DNA of 64,000 nucleotides, taken from NCBI GenBank assembly GCA_023443125.1, contig JAEZVO010000068.1:3004-67003 (forward strand). Direction: 5' to 3'. Both the position numbers and the translations under genes were made by a program. Source of the stretch: Actinomycetes bacterium (GTDB lineage: Bacteria > Actinomycetota > Actinomycetes > Propionibacteriales > Propionibacteriaceae). This document shows positions 8,359 to 15,577 of the stretch, one piece after another. The first letter of the stretch is position 1, and every line of letters begins with the position of its first letter. The notes beneath the pieces are model-generated. The model did not search any database and was not told the origin of the DNA. It saw nothing but the letters and a program-made list of their open reading frames with translations.

Positions 8359-9828
8359 TTACCCCTTTCCTTTACCCTTGGCGCGCATCTGCGCTACGGG
8401 CAGTCCAATCACGGCTTCCGTGCCCTGCACGCCGTCTCGGTTCCGTAGCTCGAACGTACCCGACAGGTCATCGATGAGGGTTTGGATGATCGACAATCCC
8501 AAGCTGCGCTGATGCCCCAAGGTGAAACCCTCCGGTAGTCCGGCGCCATCGTCGCGAATGCGAATGTAGAGCGTCTCGTCGGTGCGTTCAGGGATCACCT
8601 GCACCGCGCCCGACGAGCTGTGTAGCCCGTGCTCGATCGCGTTTTGGCACAGTTCGGTCACCACCATCGACAGCGACGTGGCAACCCCGGCTGGAACGAC
8701 ACCGAATGATCCGATGCGCTCGGCCTTCACCGTGCCCGACGCGGCGGCCAAATCACCAACCATGTCAAGAATCTTGTCGCAGATGTCATCGAATTCGACG
8801 TCTTCGGCGAGCGATTGGCTGAGCGTCTCGTGCACGACCGCGATAGAGCTCACACGGCGCATCGCATCGCGCAACGCTTCCTTCCCCTCAGATGATTCCA
8901 GGCGTCTTGACTGCATCCGTAGCAGCGCTGCAACTGTCTGGAGGTTGTTCTTCACCCGGTGATGGATCTCACGGATCGTCGCGTCCTTCGTGACGAGCAT
9001 GCGGTCGCGGCGTCGCAAGTCCGTCGTGTCGCGGCAGAGCACCAGCATGCCGGCGGATCGTCGCTCTCGCCAGAGTGGCATGAGGAGGAACCGCATCGAC
9101 GCGTTGTCTCGGCTGAGCTCAAATTCCAGGCTGAGCGTGCCATCGAGGTCACCCTGCACTGTCTGGCCCACGCCTTCGACGCCCTCGCGCAGTCCACTGG
9201 TGAGCTCACGGAACGTCTCGCCCTCGATGTCGCCCAGTGCCCCCAAGCGACGAAAGCCCGTCACCGCATTTGGACTCGCGTAGGTGATGGTTCCGTCTGG
9301 CTGTACGCGCAACAGGCCGTCGGCCACCTTCGGCGCGAGGGCCCTGTCTGCGGGCTGCAGCAAAGGGAACTCTCCGCGCACGAGCATGTGAGCCAGGACG
9401 TCGGCAATCTCAAGCGAGTTCTCCTCCAATCCTCCTGTAACACGCACGCCCATCTGGTTGGTATGGCGTTCGACGACGGCGATTACCTGCTCTCGTCGAA
9501 ACACGGGGATAGCCCAGACGTCGACGGGAATGCCCGCTCCGAGCTCGTTATCGCTGGTCTCCACGATGTCGTGGGTCATCCAAGCGCCAATCACCGGATG
9601 GTCAGCCTCGTCGAACGAGATGCGCTCTCCGATGATGTCGTGCTCGATGGCCGTCGGCCCCGTCACAGGGCGAACTTGGTTCGTGCACAGGAATTCTGAG
9701 CCATCCTCATCGACGGGTCTCCACAGGACCAAATCGGAAAAACTCAGGTCGGCTAGCACATGCCATTGGTCGACGAAAGCATCCAGCCATTCGGAGTCTG
9801 TGAGGAGATGGGCATCAAGCATGACCAT
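8359..9828 (-). CDS. pdtaS: sensor histidine kinase, PdtaS type (HisKA_2 family)
   Basis: The product is about 489 residues. The order is an N-terminal GAF-like sensor domain, a PAS-like domain (VTGFRRLGALGDIEGE), then the HWE/HisKA_2 dimerisation region with phosphorylatable His in REIHHRVKNNLQTVAALL, and an HATPase domain (ELCQNAIEHGL, IRDDGAGLP). There is no membrane segment, so it is cytosolic. In mycobacteria this kinase phosphorylates the RNA-binding antiterminator PdtaR, an orphan regulator encoded elsewhere; none is in this window. I chose ATG at 9828 (MVMLDAH), with another at 9822, because the extra 12 codons in front look non-coding. It is divergent from the bL37 gene. Confidence 0.9.
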   Translation of the reverse strand: MVMLDAHLLTDSEWLDAFVDQWHVLADLSFSDLVLWRPVDEDGSEFLCTNQVRPVTGPTAIEHDIIGERISFDEADHPVIGAWMTHDIVETSDNELGAGIPVDVWAIPVFRREQVIAVVERHTNQMGVRVTGGLEENSLEIADVLAHMLVRGEFPLLQPADRALAPKVADGLLRVQPDGTITYASPNAVTGFRRLGALGDIEGETFRELTSGLREGVEGVGQTVQGDLDGTLSLEFELSRDNASMRFLLMPLWRERRSAGMLVLCRDTTDLRRRDRMLVTKDATIREIHHRVKNNLQTVAALLRMQSRRLESSEGKEALRDAMRRVSSIAVVHETLSQSLAEDVEFDDICDKILDMVGDLAAASGTVKAERIGSFGVVPAGVATSLSMVVTELCQNAIEHGLHSSSGAVQVIPERTDETLYIRIRDDGAGLPEGFTLGHQRSLGLSIIQTLIDDLSGTFELRNRDGVQGTEAVIGLPVAQMRAKGKGKG

Positions 9829-9875
9829 AACTGTGCCACAATGGACTGCTGCAACATCAAGCAAGGAGTATCAGC

Positions 9876-9950
9876 ATGGGTAAGAGAGGTCGTAAGCGCC
9901 GCGCGCGTCGTAAGAACCAGGCCAACCACGGCAAGCGTCCCAACGCCTGA
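9876..9950 (+). CDS. 50S ribosomal protein bL37, 24 residues
   Basis: The tiny ORF reads MGKRGRKRRARR followed by KNQANHGKRPNA. Its strongly basic start and ANHGKRPN end match bL37, the short actinobacterial large-subunit protein first seen in mycobacterial ribosome structures. It has a very good ribosome-binding site, AAGGAG seven bases before the ATG, and a strong hairpin-plus-U terminator nine bases after the stop, so it is a complete monocistronic unit. Its place between pdtaS and the rshA-sigH pair is the same as in mycobacteria. Confidence 0.9.
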   Translation: MGKRGRKRRARRKNQANHGKRPNA

Positions 9951-9958
9951 CGTGACGA

Positions 9959-9989
9959 AGCCCCCGCCAGCAGATGGTGGGGGCTTTTT
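9959..9989 (+). terminator. rho-independent terminator of the bL37 gene
   Basis: The inverted repeat AGCCCCCGCC / GGTGGGGGCT is separated by seven bases and followed by TTTTT. It is one of the most classical terminators in the window and is 9 bp past the bL37 stop. It may also help to end rshA-sigH transcription from the other side. Confidence 0.88.
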
Positions 9990-10013
9990 GATGCGCGGCG
10001 CGAGGTGTGAGCG

Positions 10014-10271
10014 TCAGCTGCGCCTGATGCGCAGCGACCGTACTCGGATGGTCAATGATTCGGGCGCCTTCGTCGCTGCAGAGCGGCGGATCATCTCGTT
10101 GATCGTGCTTTCAATCTCGAAATTCTCCATACATCGCTCACAGGCATGCAGGTGGTGGCGAATCGCATCGGCATCGGCGTCGACGAGTTCATGATGCAGG
10201 AACGCGTGCACCCGTTCGAGCGCAGCGACGCACTCATCGACTTCATCGTGTTCGTGAGAGAAATCACTCAT
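10014..10271 (-). CDS. rshA: zinc-type anti-sigma factor RshA/RsrA
   Basis: The 85-residue protein carries the ZAS signature: an upstream histidine (HHLHACERCM) with the CxxC zinc/redox motif. Such proteins hold SigH/SigR inactive until thiol oxidation forms a disulfide and expels zinc. The ATG overlaps the sigH stop by four bases (ATGA), so the pair is translationally coupled, fitting stoichiometric control. The C-terminus is arginine-rich (TIRVRSLRIRRS). Confidence 0.9.
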   Translation of the reverse strand: MSDFSHEHDEVDECVAALERVHAFLHHELVDADADAIRHHLHACERCMENFEIESTINEMIRRSAATKAPESLTIRVRSLRIRRS

Positions 10272-10858
10272 CGCTGTTCCTCCCCTCGCAGAAAGCCGTG
10301 CTCGATGGCGTAGTCGGCAAGTGCTTCTCGCAGTTGCTTGCGCCCTCGGTTGATTCTGCTCATGACGGTGCCCATCGGCGTATCCATGATCTCGGCAATC
10401 TCTTTGTAGGAGAATCCTTCGACGTCCGCGAGCCACACCGTGATGCGGTATTGCTCGCCCAGATTGCTCAACGCATCGGCGACGGCGCCGTCGGGAATCT
10501 GGTCGAGTGCCTCCATCTCAGCCGAGCGCAGGCCGCGGGAGTCGTGCGACGCCGCGTTAGCGATCTGCCAATCTTCGATGTCGGACGCACCGGAGATCTG
10601 TGGAGAGCGCTGAGCCTTCCGGTAGTGCGAGATATAGGTATTGGTGAGAATCCGGTACAGCCAGGCCTTGAGGTTGGTGCCCGGCTTGAACGAATCTCTG
10701 GCTTTGAAGGCTTTGGCGTACGTTTCCTGCACCACGTCCTCGGCATCCGCAGGATTCTTCGTCATACCCAGCGCCGTACCGTACAGGCGGTCAATCAGCG
10801 CTAACGCCTCATCTTCGAAGGAATCAGGCGCCTCCGCGACCTCGGTGGACGTGTTCAT
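10268..10858 (-). CDS. sigH: ECF sigma factor SigH/SigR, thiol-oxidative stress
   Basis: The 196-residue product has sigma region 2 (LYGTALGMTKNPADAEDVVQ, FKPGTNLKAWLYRILTN) and region 4 (LADVEGFSYKEIAEIMDTP, GTVMSRINRGRKQL), which puts it in the SigH/SigR group of ECF sigmas. These control thioredoxin and thiol-homeostasis genes. The start MNTSTEVAEAP at 10858 was chosen because it precedes region 2 by a usual length; the frame is open further upstream without coding character. A promoter-like GGAAT-N18-GTT lies about 80 bp upstream, so it probably controls its own transcription. Confidence 0.93.
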   Translation of the reverse strand: MNTSTEVAEAPDSFEDEALALIDRLYGTALGMTKNPADAEDVVQETYAKAFKARDSFKPGTNLKAWLYRILTNTYISHYRKAQRSPQISGASDIEDWQIANAASHDSRGLRSAEMEALDQIPDGAVADALSNLGEQYRITVWLADVEGFSYKEIAEIMDTPMGTVMSRINRGRKQLREALADYAIEHGFLRGEEQR

Positions 10859-10939
10859 CACCCCACACAGTAGCGCACAGCACACCGCGAGTGGCCGTAT
10901 GTTCCTCGTCGTGGATGCAATCTGCGCCATGTTCAACCA

Positions 10940-10965
10940 AACGCAGCAAGACGGCGTTCTATTCC
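10940..10965 (-). promoter_or_regulatory. SigH/SigR-type promoter upstream of sigH
   Basis: On the minus strand GGAAT (10965-10961), an 18-base spacer and GTT (10942-10940) match the SigR/SigH promoter pattern GGAAY-N16-19-GTT. Its position 82 bp before the sigH start and the orientation fit positive autoregulation, which is well established for this sigma group. Confidence 0.65.
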
Positions 10966-11074
10966 GGTGATGACAACCGAGTTGACCGTCATTCCAGGCG
11001 GTGTTCCAAGATGAACGCGAGCGTTGCGGTGAAACACGCGCATGAAGCTCCAGGGAGCAGGTAGGCTGGCTGGC

Positions 11075-11671
11075 ATGAGTCTTGTTCGATTCGCAGCACG
11101 TTCCCTGTTTGGTAGCTGGTTCATTGTCGACGGCATCGAAGCATTCCGCAAGACGGATGAGCTCGCTTCGAAGGCCGAAGGCGCCACTGAGAAGGCAGTC
11201 CCCCTGGTACAGCGCGTGGTTCCGGCCGCATACTCCTCGTCGGTTCCCGAGCGCGCTGAGACATGGGTGCGCATCGGCGGTGCTTGCAAGGTATTGGGCG
11301 GCGTCATGTACGCCACTGGCGTTGGCCGTCGGCTTGGAGCTGCGCTCCTCATCCCCGCAGCCGCGCTGGATGCCGCCATCGTCGCCCCTTCCGAGGATGC
11401 CGCCGCCGAGGAGAAGAAGGCCGGGCGCGCTGAAGTGATGAAGCGCCTCGCGCTGCTCGGTGCAGCCGTCGTCGGCGCGATGGACCTCCACGGCCGCCCT
11501 AGCCTCAGCTGGCGCGCAGGGCACCGCATCGACTCCGCATCCAAGTCAAACAACAATCTCTCGCCGAGTCAGCTGAAGTCGCAGGCGAAGAAGGCCAAGA
11601 AACAGGCACGTAAGCAGGCGAAGAAGGCAAAGAAGGCCGCGAAAAAGCAGGCCAAGAAGGTGCAGCGTTGA
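11075..11671 (+). CDS. DoxX family membrane protein with lysine/alanine-rich tail
   Basis: The first about 150 residues resemble DoxX proteins: an N-terminal LVRFAARSLFGSWFIVDGIE and hydrophobic segments around GVMYATGVGRRLGAALLIPA and ALLGAAVVGAMDL. DoxX proteins are small membrane proteins, some linked to thiol or oxidative stress, which would fit the neighbouring sigH. The last about 30 residues are almost only Lys, Ala, Arg and Gln in AKKAKKQA-like steps, resembling histone H1-like tails, which is unusual for the family. ATG at 11075 is preferred over ATG at 11042 because it gives the usual short N-terminus. The stop overlaps the aroA TTG start. Confidence 0.82.
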   Translation: MSLVRFAARSLFGSWFIVDGIEAFRKTDELASKAEGATEKAVPLVQRVVPAAYSSSVPERAETWVRIGGACKVLGGVMYATGVGRRLGAALLIPAAALDAAIVAPSEDAAAEEKKAGRAEVMKRLALLGAAVVGAMDLHGRPSLSWRAGHRIDSASKSNNNLSPSQLKSQAKKAKKQARKQAKKAKKAAKKQAKKVQR

Positions 11672-12918
11672 GCACTGCGCTCCCATCGGCTGATGGGCCG
11701 ATCGAGGGCAGCGTCGTTGTGCCCGGCTCGAAATCAGAGACCAACCGAGCCATCGTCTTGGCGGCGCTGTCCGATGGGCCCAGCCGCGTCGAGGGCGCTC
11801 TGCACTCTCGAGATTCCCAGTTAATGATCGACGCTTTTCGCGCCTTGGGTACGCAGATTCGTGTCGACGACGATTCGACGGTGCATGTCACCCCCGGCCC
11901 CGTACGTGGTCCCGCGGAGATTGACTGCGGGCTGGCTGGCACCGTCATGCGTTTCATCCCTGCGGTCACGATGCTCGCAGACGCCACTGTGTCCTTCGTC
12001 GGTGATCCCCACGCGAGCAAGCGCCCGATGCGAGGGCTGCTCGACGGGCTCCGCTCGCTCGGGGCGACCGTCGACGGCGATCAACTCCCCTTCAGCGTCA
12101 CCCCTGGCGATGCACGAGGCGGGGAGATCACCGTCGATGCTTCTGCCAGCAGCCAGTTCGTGTCCGCGCTGTTGCTCGTCGGTGCTCGGCTTCGAGGTGG
12201 TCTCACCATCCGACACGAAGGTGCGTCGCTCCCGTCGCGCCCTCATATTGCGATGACGCTCAGCATGCTGCGTGACCGCGGCGTCGATGCTCGCGAGATC
12301 GACGAGCGCACGTGGAGCGTCGCGGAAGGGCCGGTTGCTGCGCTCGACACCCGTATCGAGCCTGACCTCACGAATGCCGCGGTGTTCCTCGCCGCCGCTG
12401 CCGTGGTCGGAGGTGCCGCGTCCGTACCGAGATGGCCGGCAGAGACATCACAGCCGGGTGCAGCGTTCCTCGATGTGGCGCGTGCGATGGGCTGCCGCGT
12501 CGAGTTTTTGGATGATGTGGTCACGCTGAGCGGCGATGGCCACCTCACTTCGCCCGGACGCATCGACCTGCACAGCGCATCTGAGCTCACTCCGGTCGTT
12601 GCCGCATTGGCGGCGCTCGCCGAGGGAACCACGACGATCGCGGGCGTCGCGCATATCCGTGGGCACGAAACCGATCGGATCGCCGCGCTCGCTGAGCAAC
12701 TCTCGGCTGCCGGGATTGCCGTCGAGGAGTTGGATGACGGACTGCGCATCACCGGTGGCTCGCCCAAGCCCCTCGAGTTCGACACCTACGCTGATCATCG
12801 AATGGTGCATTTCGCTGCGCTACTGGGCTTGAAAGCCAAGGGGTCGAGCGTCAACGACATGGAATGCGTGTCGAAGACCATGCCCGATTTCCCGCAGATG
12901 TGGGCGGAGCTTGTGTGA
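11668..12918 (+). CDS. aroA: 3-phosphoshikimate 1-carboxyvinyltransferase (EPSP synthase)
   Basis: This 416-residue enzyme joins phosphoenolpyruvate to shikimate-3-phosphate in aromatic amino-acid synthesis. Conserved pieces are VPGSKSETNRAIVLAAL near the N-terminus (phosphate and substrate binding), GLAGTVMRFIPA, SSQFVSALLL, and DHRMVHFAAL near the C-terminus. The start is TTG at 11668 overlapping the DoxX stop by four bases, with AGAAGG upstream. Its own stop overlaps the GTG of rsgA, so DoxX-aroA-rsgA form a tightly coupled unit. The aroA-rsgA order is shared with mycobacteria (Rv3227-Rv3228). Confidence 0.96.
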   Translation: MSTALPSADGPIEGSVVVPGSKSETNRAIVLAALSDGPSRVEGALHSRDSQLMIDAFRALGTQIRVDDDSTVHVTPGPVRGPAEIDCGLAGTVMRFIPAVTMLADATVSFVGDPHASKRPMRGLLDGLRSLGATVDGDQLPFSVTPGDARGGEITVDASASSQFVSALLLVGARLRGGLTIRHEGASLPSRPHIAMTLSMLRDRGVDAREIDERTWSVAEGPVAALDTRIEPDLTNAAVFLAAAAVVGGAASVPRWPAETSQPGAAFLDVARAMGCRVEFLDDVVTLSGDGHLTSPGRIDLHSASELTPVVAALAALAEGTTTIAGVAHIRGHETDRIAALAEQLSAAGIAVEELDDGLRITGGSPKPLEFDTYADHRMVHFAALLGLKAKGSSVNDMECVSKTMPDFPQMWAELV

Positions 12919-13883
12919 GCATCTACCACGATGACCACGCGGGCTTCGACCGTCCCCGCCGGCGCACCCGGCCGCGCACAAAAGAGCGCCCTGACTACTC
13001 CAACCTCCCAGTTGCACGAGTGGTGTCGATCGACAGGGGACGCTACCGCTGTGACGTCGACGATCGACGAGTCACCGCCGTTCGCGGACGGCTCATACCT
13101 CGAAAGGGCGTCATCGTCGGGGATCGCGTACGTCTTGACGGCGACGTATCCGGCGACGAAGGAACCCTCGCCCGCATCGTCGAGGTGGAAGAGCGCGCGA
13201 CGATGCTGCGTCGCTCCGCCGACGACGCCGACACGTTTGAGCGCCCCATCGTCGCCAACGCCACCCAACTCATGATCGTCACCGCATTGGCCGACCCACC
13301 GCCGCGCATCGGGATGATCGACCGCATCCTCGTCGCGGCATACGATGCGCGCATCGACCCCGTGCTATGCCTTACGAAGGCTGATCTGGCTACGCCCGAC
13401 GAGCTTCGTTCGACTTATGAGCCGCTGGGCATTCCGATCGTCGTAACCGATCCTGCCTCCGACCTCGCTGCGGTACATGAACTCCTGCGCGACGAGGTCA
13501 CCGTTCTCGTCGGACACTCGGGCGTCGGAAAATCTACCCTGGTCAACCGTCTTGTGCCCGGCACGAATCGTGAGACGGGTGCAGTGAGCGACCTGACGGG
13601 TAAGGGGCGTCACACGTCGACGTCGGCGCTCGCGTTGCCGCTGCCCGAAGGCGGCTGGATCATCGACACCCCTGGTGTGCGGTCGTTCGGAATCAGCCAC
13701 GTCGATCCATCGTCGATCGTCGGCGCGTTTCCAGACCTCGCCGAATTCGTCGAGCAATGTCCGCGGGGCTGCACACATACCTCGACCGAGCCGGAATGTG
13801 CGCTCGACGAGGCAGTTCGCACCGATGCGCTGGCTGAGACTCGCTTGCAGAGCTTTCGCCGCATGGAACGCGCATTCGGTTAG
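12915..13883 (+). CDS. rsgA: ribosome small subunit-dependent GTPase A
   Basis: The 322-residue circularly permuted GTPase acts in late 30S assembly. Order: basic N-terminal tail, OB fold (VARVVSIDRGRYRCDV), G4 LTKADL, G1 P-loop GHSGVGKSTLVNRL, G3 DTPGVRSFGI, and a C-terminal zinc knuckle with CPRGCTHTSTEPEC. The start is GTG at 12915, whose GTGA overlaps the aroA stop by four bases. It is a complete protein of usual length. Confidence 0.95.
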   Translation: MSIYHDDHAGFDRPRRRTRPRTKERPDYSNLPVARVVSIDRGRYRCDVDDRRVTAVRGRLIPRKGVIVGDRVRLDGDVSGDEGTLARIVEVEERATMLRRSADDADTFERPIVANATQLMIVTALADPPPRIGMIDRILVAAYDARIDPVLCLTKADLATPDELRSTYEPLGIPIVVTDPASDLAAVHELLRDEVTVLVGHSGVGKSTLVNRLVPGTNRETGAVSDLTGKGRHTSTSALALPLPEGGWIIDTPGVRSFGISHVDPSSIVGAFPDLAEFVEQCPRGCTHTSTEPECALDEAVRTDALAETRLQSFRRMERAFG

Positions 13884-13922
13884 ACCCTGTAATAGAACTC
13901 GCGTTTCGGTTACGCTGCATGC

Positions 13923-14660
13923 GTGCAGATGACCAAGAACCGGATCGCTGTCGCGGTCGCTATCGCCCTGGTGTTCCTACTCTTCGTGGGGGCAATTATC
14001 TGGTGGCCGCGCGAATCGCACACGGCAGAGCCGACACTCAGCCCATCCCCGAGCATCTCCGTTTCGACGTCGCCCACCCCGTCGCCGTCTCCCTCACCAA
14101 GCCCAACGCCGTCGCCATCGCCTTCCCCCTCGCCGACGCCTTCCAAGGCGCGGCCCGGATCGGAGCAGTGTGCGAATCCTGCAAAAGCGTTCACGCCTTC
14201 CTCGTACACCATCGAACGAGTGGGCGCACACGAACGCGTCATCCCGAAGGCGACCAAAGGCGGGCAGATCCCCGCCCCGCCACTGAATGATCGGCGCTCT
14301 GCCGCCTGGTGGAGCGGTGGCCCGAAGCCCGGATCTGACCACGGCAAGATCGTGCTCACCATCCACACGTATCGGCCGAGTCTCAGGCCCGCACTGGGCA
14401 ACGAGCTGTTCCAGGGCGGTCAGTCCGCACTGCAGCCGGGCGATATTCTCAAGGTGCACGGCTCTGATGGCGAGATCGTCTGCTACGAGTTCACGAAGGC
14501 GTCGAGGGTCATGGTGAGTGATTACGACCCCGATTCCACACTGATGCTGGACCCCAGCGGCCCATCGTCGGCGGTCATCGTCATCTGCTGGGACTTCAAC
14601 AAATCCTCGAAGGACTGGGATTCGCGAGTGTTCTTCCAGTTCAAACAGCTGAAGGTGTGA
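13923..14660 (+). CDS. membrane-anchored sortase-like protein (class F type)
   Basis: The 245-residue protein has a membrane anchor at residues 8-28, then a Ser/Pro/Thr repeat linker (about 38-74, mainly SP and TPSP units), then a sortase-like domain. Candidate catalytic residues are His148 in TIHTY, Cys222 in VICWD and Arg235 in DSRVF; this His-Cys-Arg order and spacing match sortases. Class F sortases in Actinobacteria are often orphan, as here, with no LPxTG substrate gene nearby. The start is GTG 13923 or ATG 13929; neither has a clear ribosome-binding site. A non-sortase role is possible because the Cys context deviates from TLxTC. Confidence 0.72.
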   Translation: MQMTKNRIAVAVAIALVFLLFVGAIIWWPRESHTAEPTLSPSPSISVSTSPTPSPSPSPSPTPSPSPSPSPTPSKARPGSEQCANPAKAFTPSSYTIERVGAHERVIPKATKGGQIPAPPLNDRRSAAWWSGGPKPGSDHGKIVLTIHTYRPSLRPALGNELFQGGQSALQPGDILKVHGSDGEIVCYEFTKASRVMVSDYDPDSTLMLDPSGPSSAVIVICWDFNKSSKDWDSRVFFQFKQLKV

Positions 14661-14663
14661 GGC

Positions 14664-15575
14664 TCAACCGGGGCTGATCCATTCGACGCGCAGCCCGTGC
14701 GGTTGGCACCATGCCCGGGGCACACCGTCGAGGGTGAGCAGCGTGTCGCCCCAGGGCGGCGCGTCGGGCACCGACTGTGCACACAACGGGGCCAGCACCT
14801 GGCGCGGCTCGAACGCCACCCATCGAGCTCCGCTCCCCCGCACGGCGTCCGCGACCGCCTGCCGCTTCGCACGCGGCAAGTACCCGAGCACCATGGAGTG
14901 AAACACGATGACGGTGGCCTCCGGGCTGCGTGCGCGGAGCTCGTCGACGAGGTCTGGGATCCAGCATTCTGGGGCGTCTTCGAGGTTGGTTACCCGCACC
15001 TCAGGAGGCTGGTTGGCGGCTATGTTGAGAGCGTGGTGCAGCCGCCGTTTCCTTTCGTTCTCCCCTGGCCACACCAGTGAGTCGAGCCAGCGGCGAGTGT
15101 CCTCGTCGCGTGGGTCGAGGGGATTCGAATCGATGCCGAGGCGTTCGGCGACGGTGACGTCGTCGAATCCGAGCAGGTCGGGCAGGAGGCAGAGCCCGGC
15201 GGATGCGCCGAGTTCCAAGAGCGACACTGGCTGAGGTAACGACGCCCACAGCGGCGCGAGCGCACGCAACCTCCCGGGTTCATTGGTTTGGGTGGGACGC
15301 TCGACGATGGTTCGGCGCACGGCTTCCCAGTGGTGCTCGAGCCACTCGTGCAGAACGGGGCCCGGCTCGAGTGGGGCGTCGTGAAACTGGAGTGCCGCGA
15401 GAAAGCGGTTTGGCTGTCGCGCTTGGCCAGGCAGTGCGTCGAGGCGTTCAACAAGCCAGGGCTGGGCAGCGATCCAGAGGCAGAGGCGCTCCCACGTCGG
15501 CGACGTGCTGCGAGTCTGCCCAGCGAACCACCGATAGAGCTCAGCAATCGGAGTTCGCTCGAAGAAATGCGCCAT
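14664..15575 (-). CDS. DUF2332 family protein
   Basis: The 303-residue protein begins FFERTPIAELYRWFAGQ and contains SLLELGASAGLCLLPDL and VIVFHSMVLGYLPRAKR, typical of the DUF2332 family. The ELGASAGL loop resembles an S-adenosylmethionine site, so a methyltransferase-like activity is possible but unproven. Its ATG is two bases after the stop of the NhaC-type gene, implying coupled translation. The stop is 3 bp from the convergent sortase-like gene. Confidence 0.85.
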   Translation of the reverse strand: MAHFFERTPIAELYRWFAGQTRSTSPTWERLCLWIAAQPWLVERLDALPGQARQPNRFLAALQFHDAPLEPGPVLHEWLEHHWEAVRRTIVERPTQTNEPGRLRALAPLWASLPQPVSLLELGASAGLCLLPDLLGFDDVTVAERLGIDSNPLDPRDEDTRRWLDSLVWPGENERKRRLHHALNIAANQPPEVRVTNLEDAPECWIPDLVDELRARSPEATVIVFHSMVLGYLPRAKRQAVADAVRGSGARWVAFEPRQVLAPLCAQSVPDAPPWGDTLLTLDGVPRAWCQPHGLRVEWISPG

Positions 15576-15577
15576 GC

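Noticed and set aside
10859..11524. N-terminal extension of SigH to 418 residues
   Set aside because: The upstream part overlaps the DoxX gene in antisense and has no sigma region 1; the GGAAT promoter would be inside it.
14050..14150. Simple repeat in the sortase-like gene as a separate repeat element
   Set aside because: The repeated TCGCC/TCGCCATCGCC-type bases encode the Ser/Pro stalk in frame and are explained by the protein.
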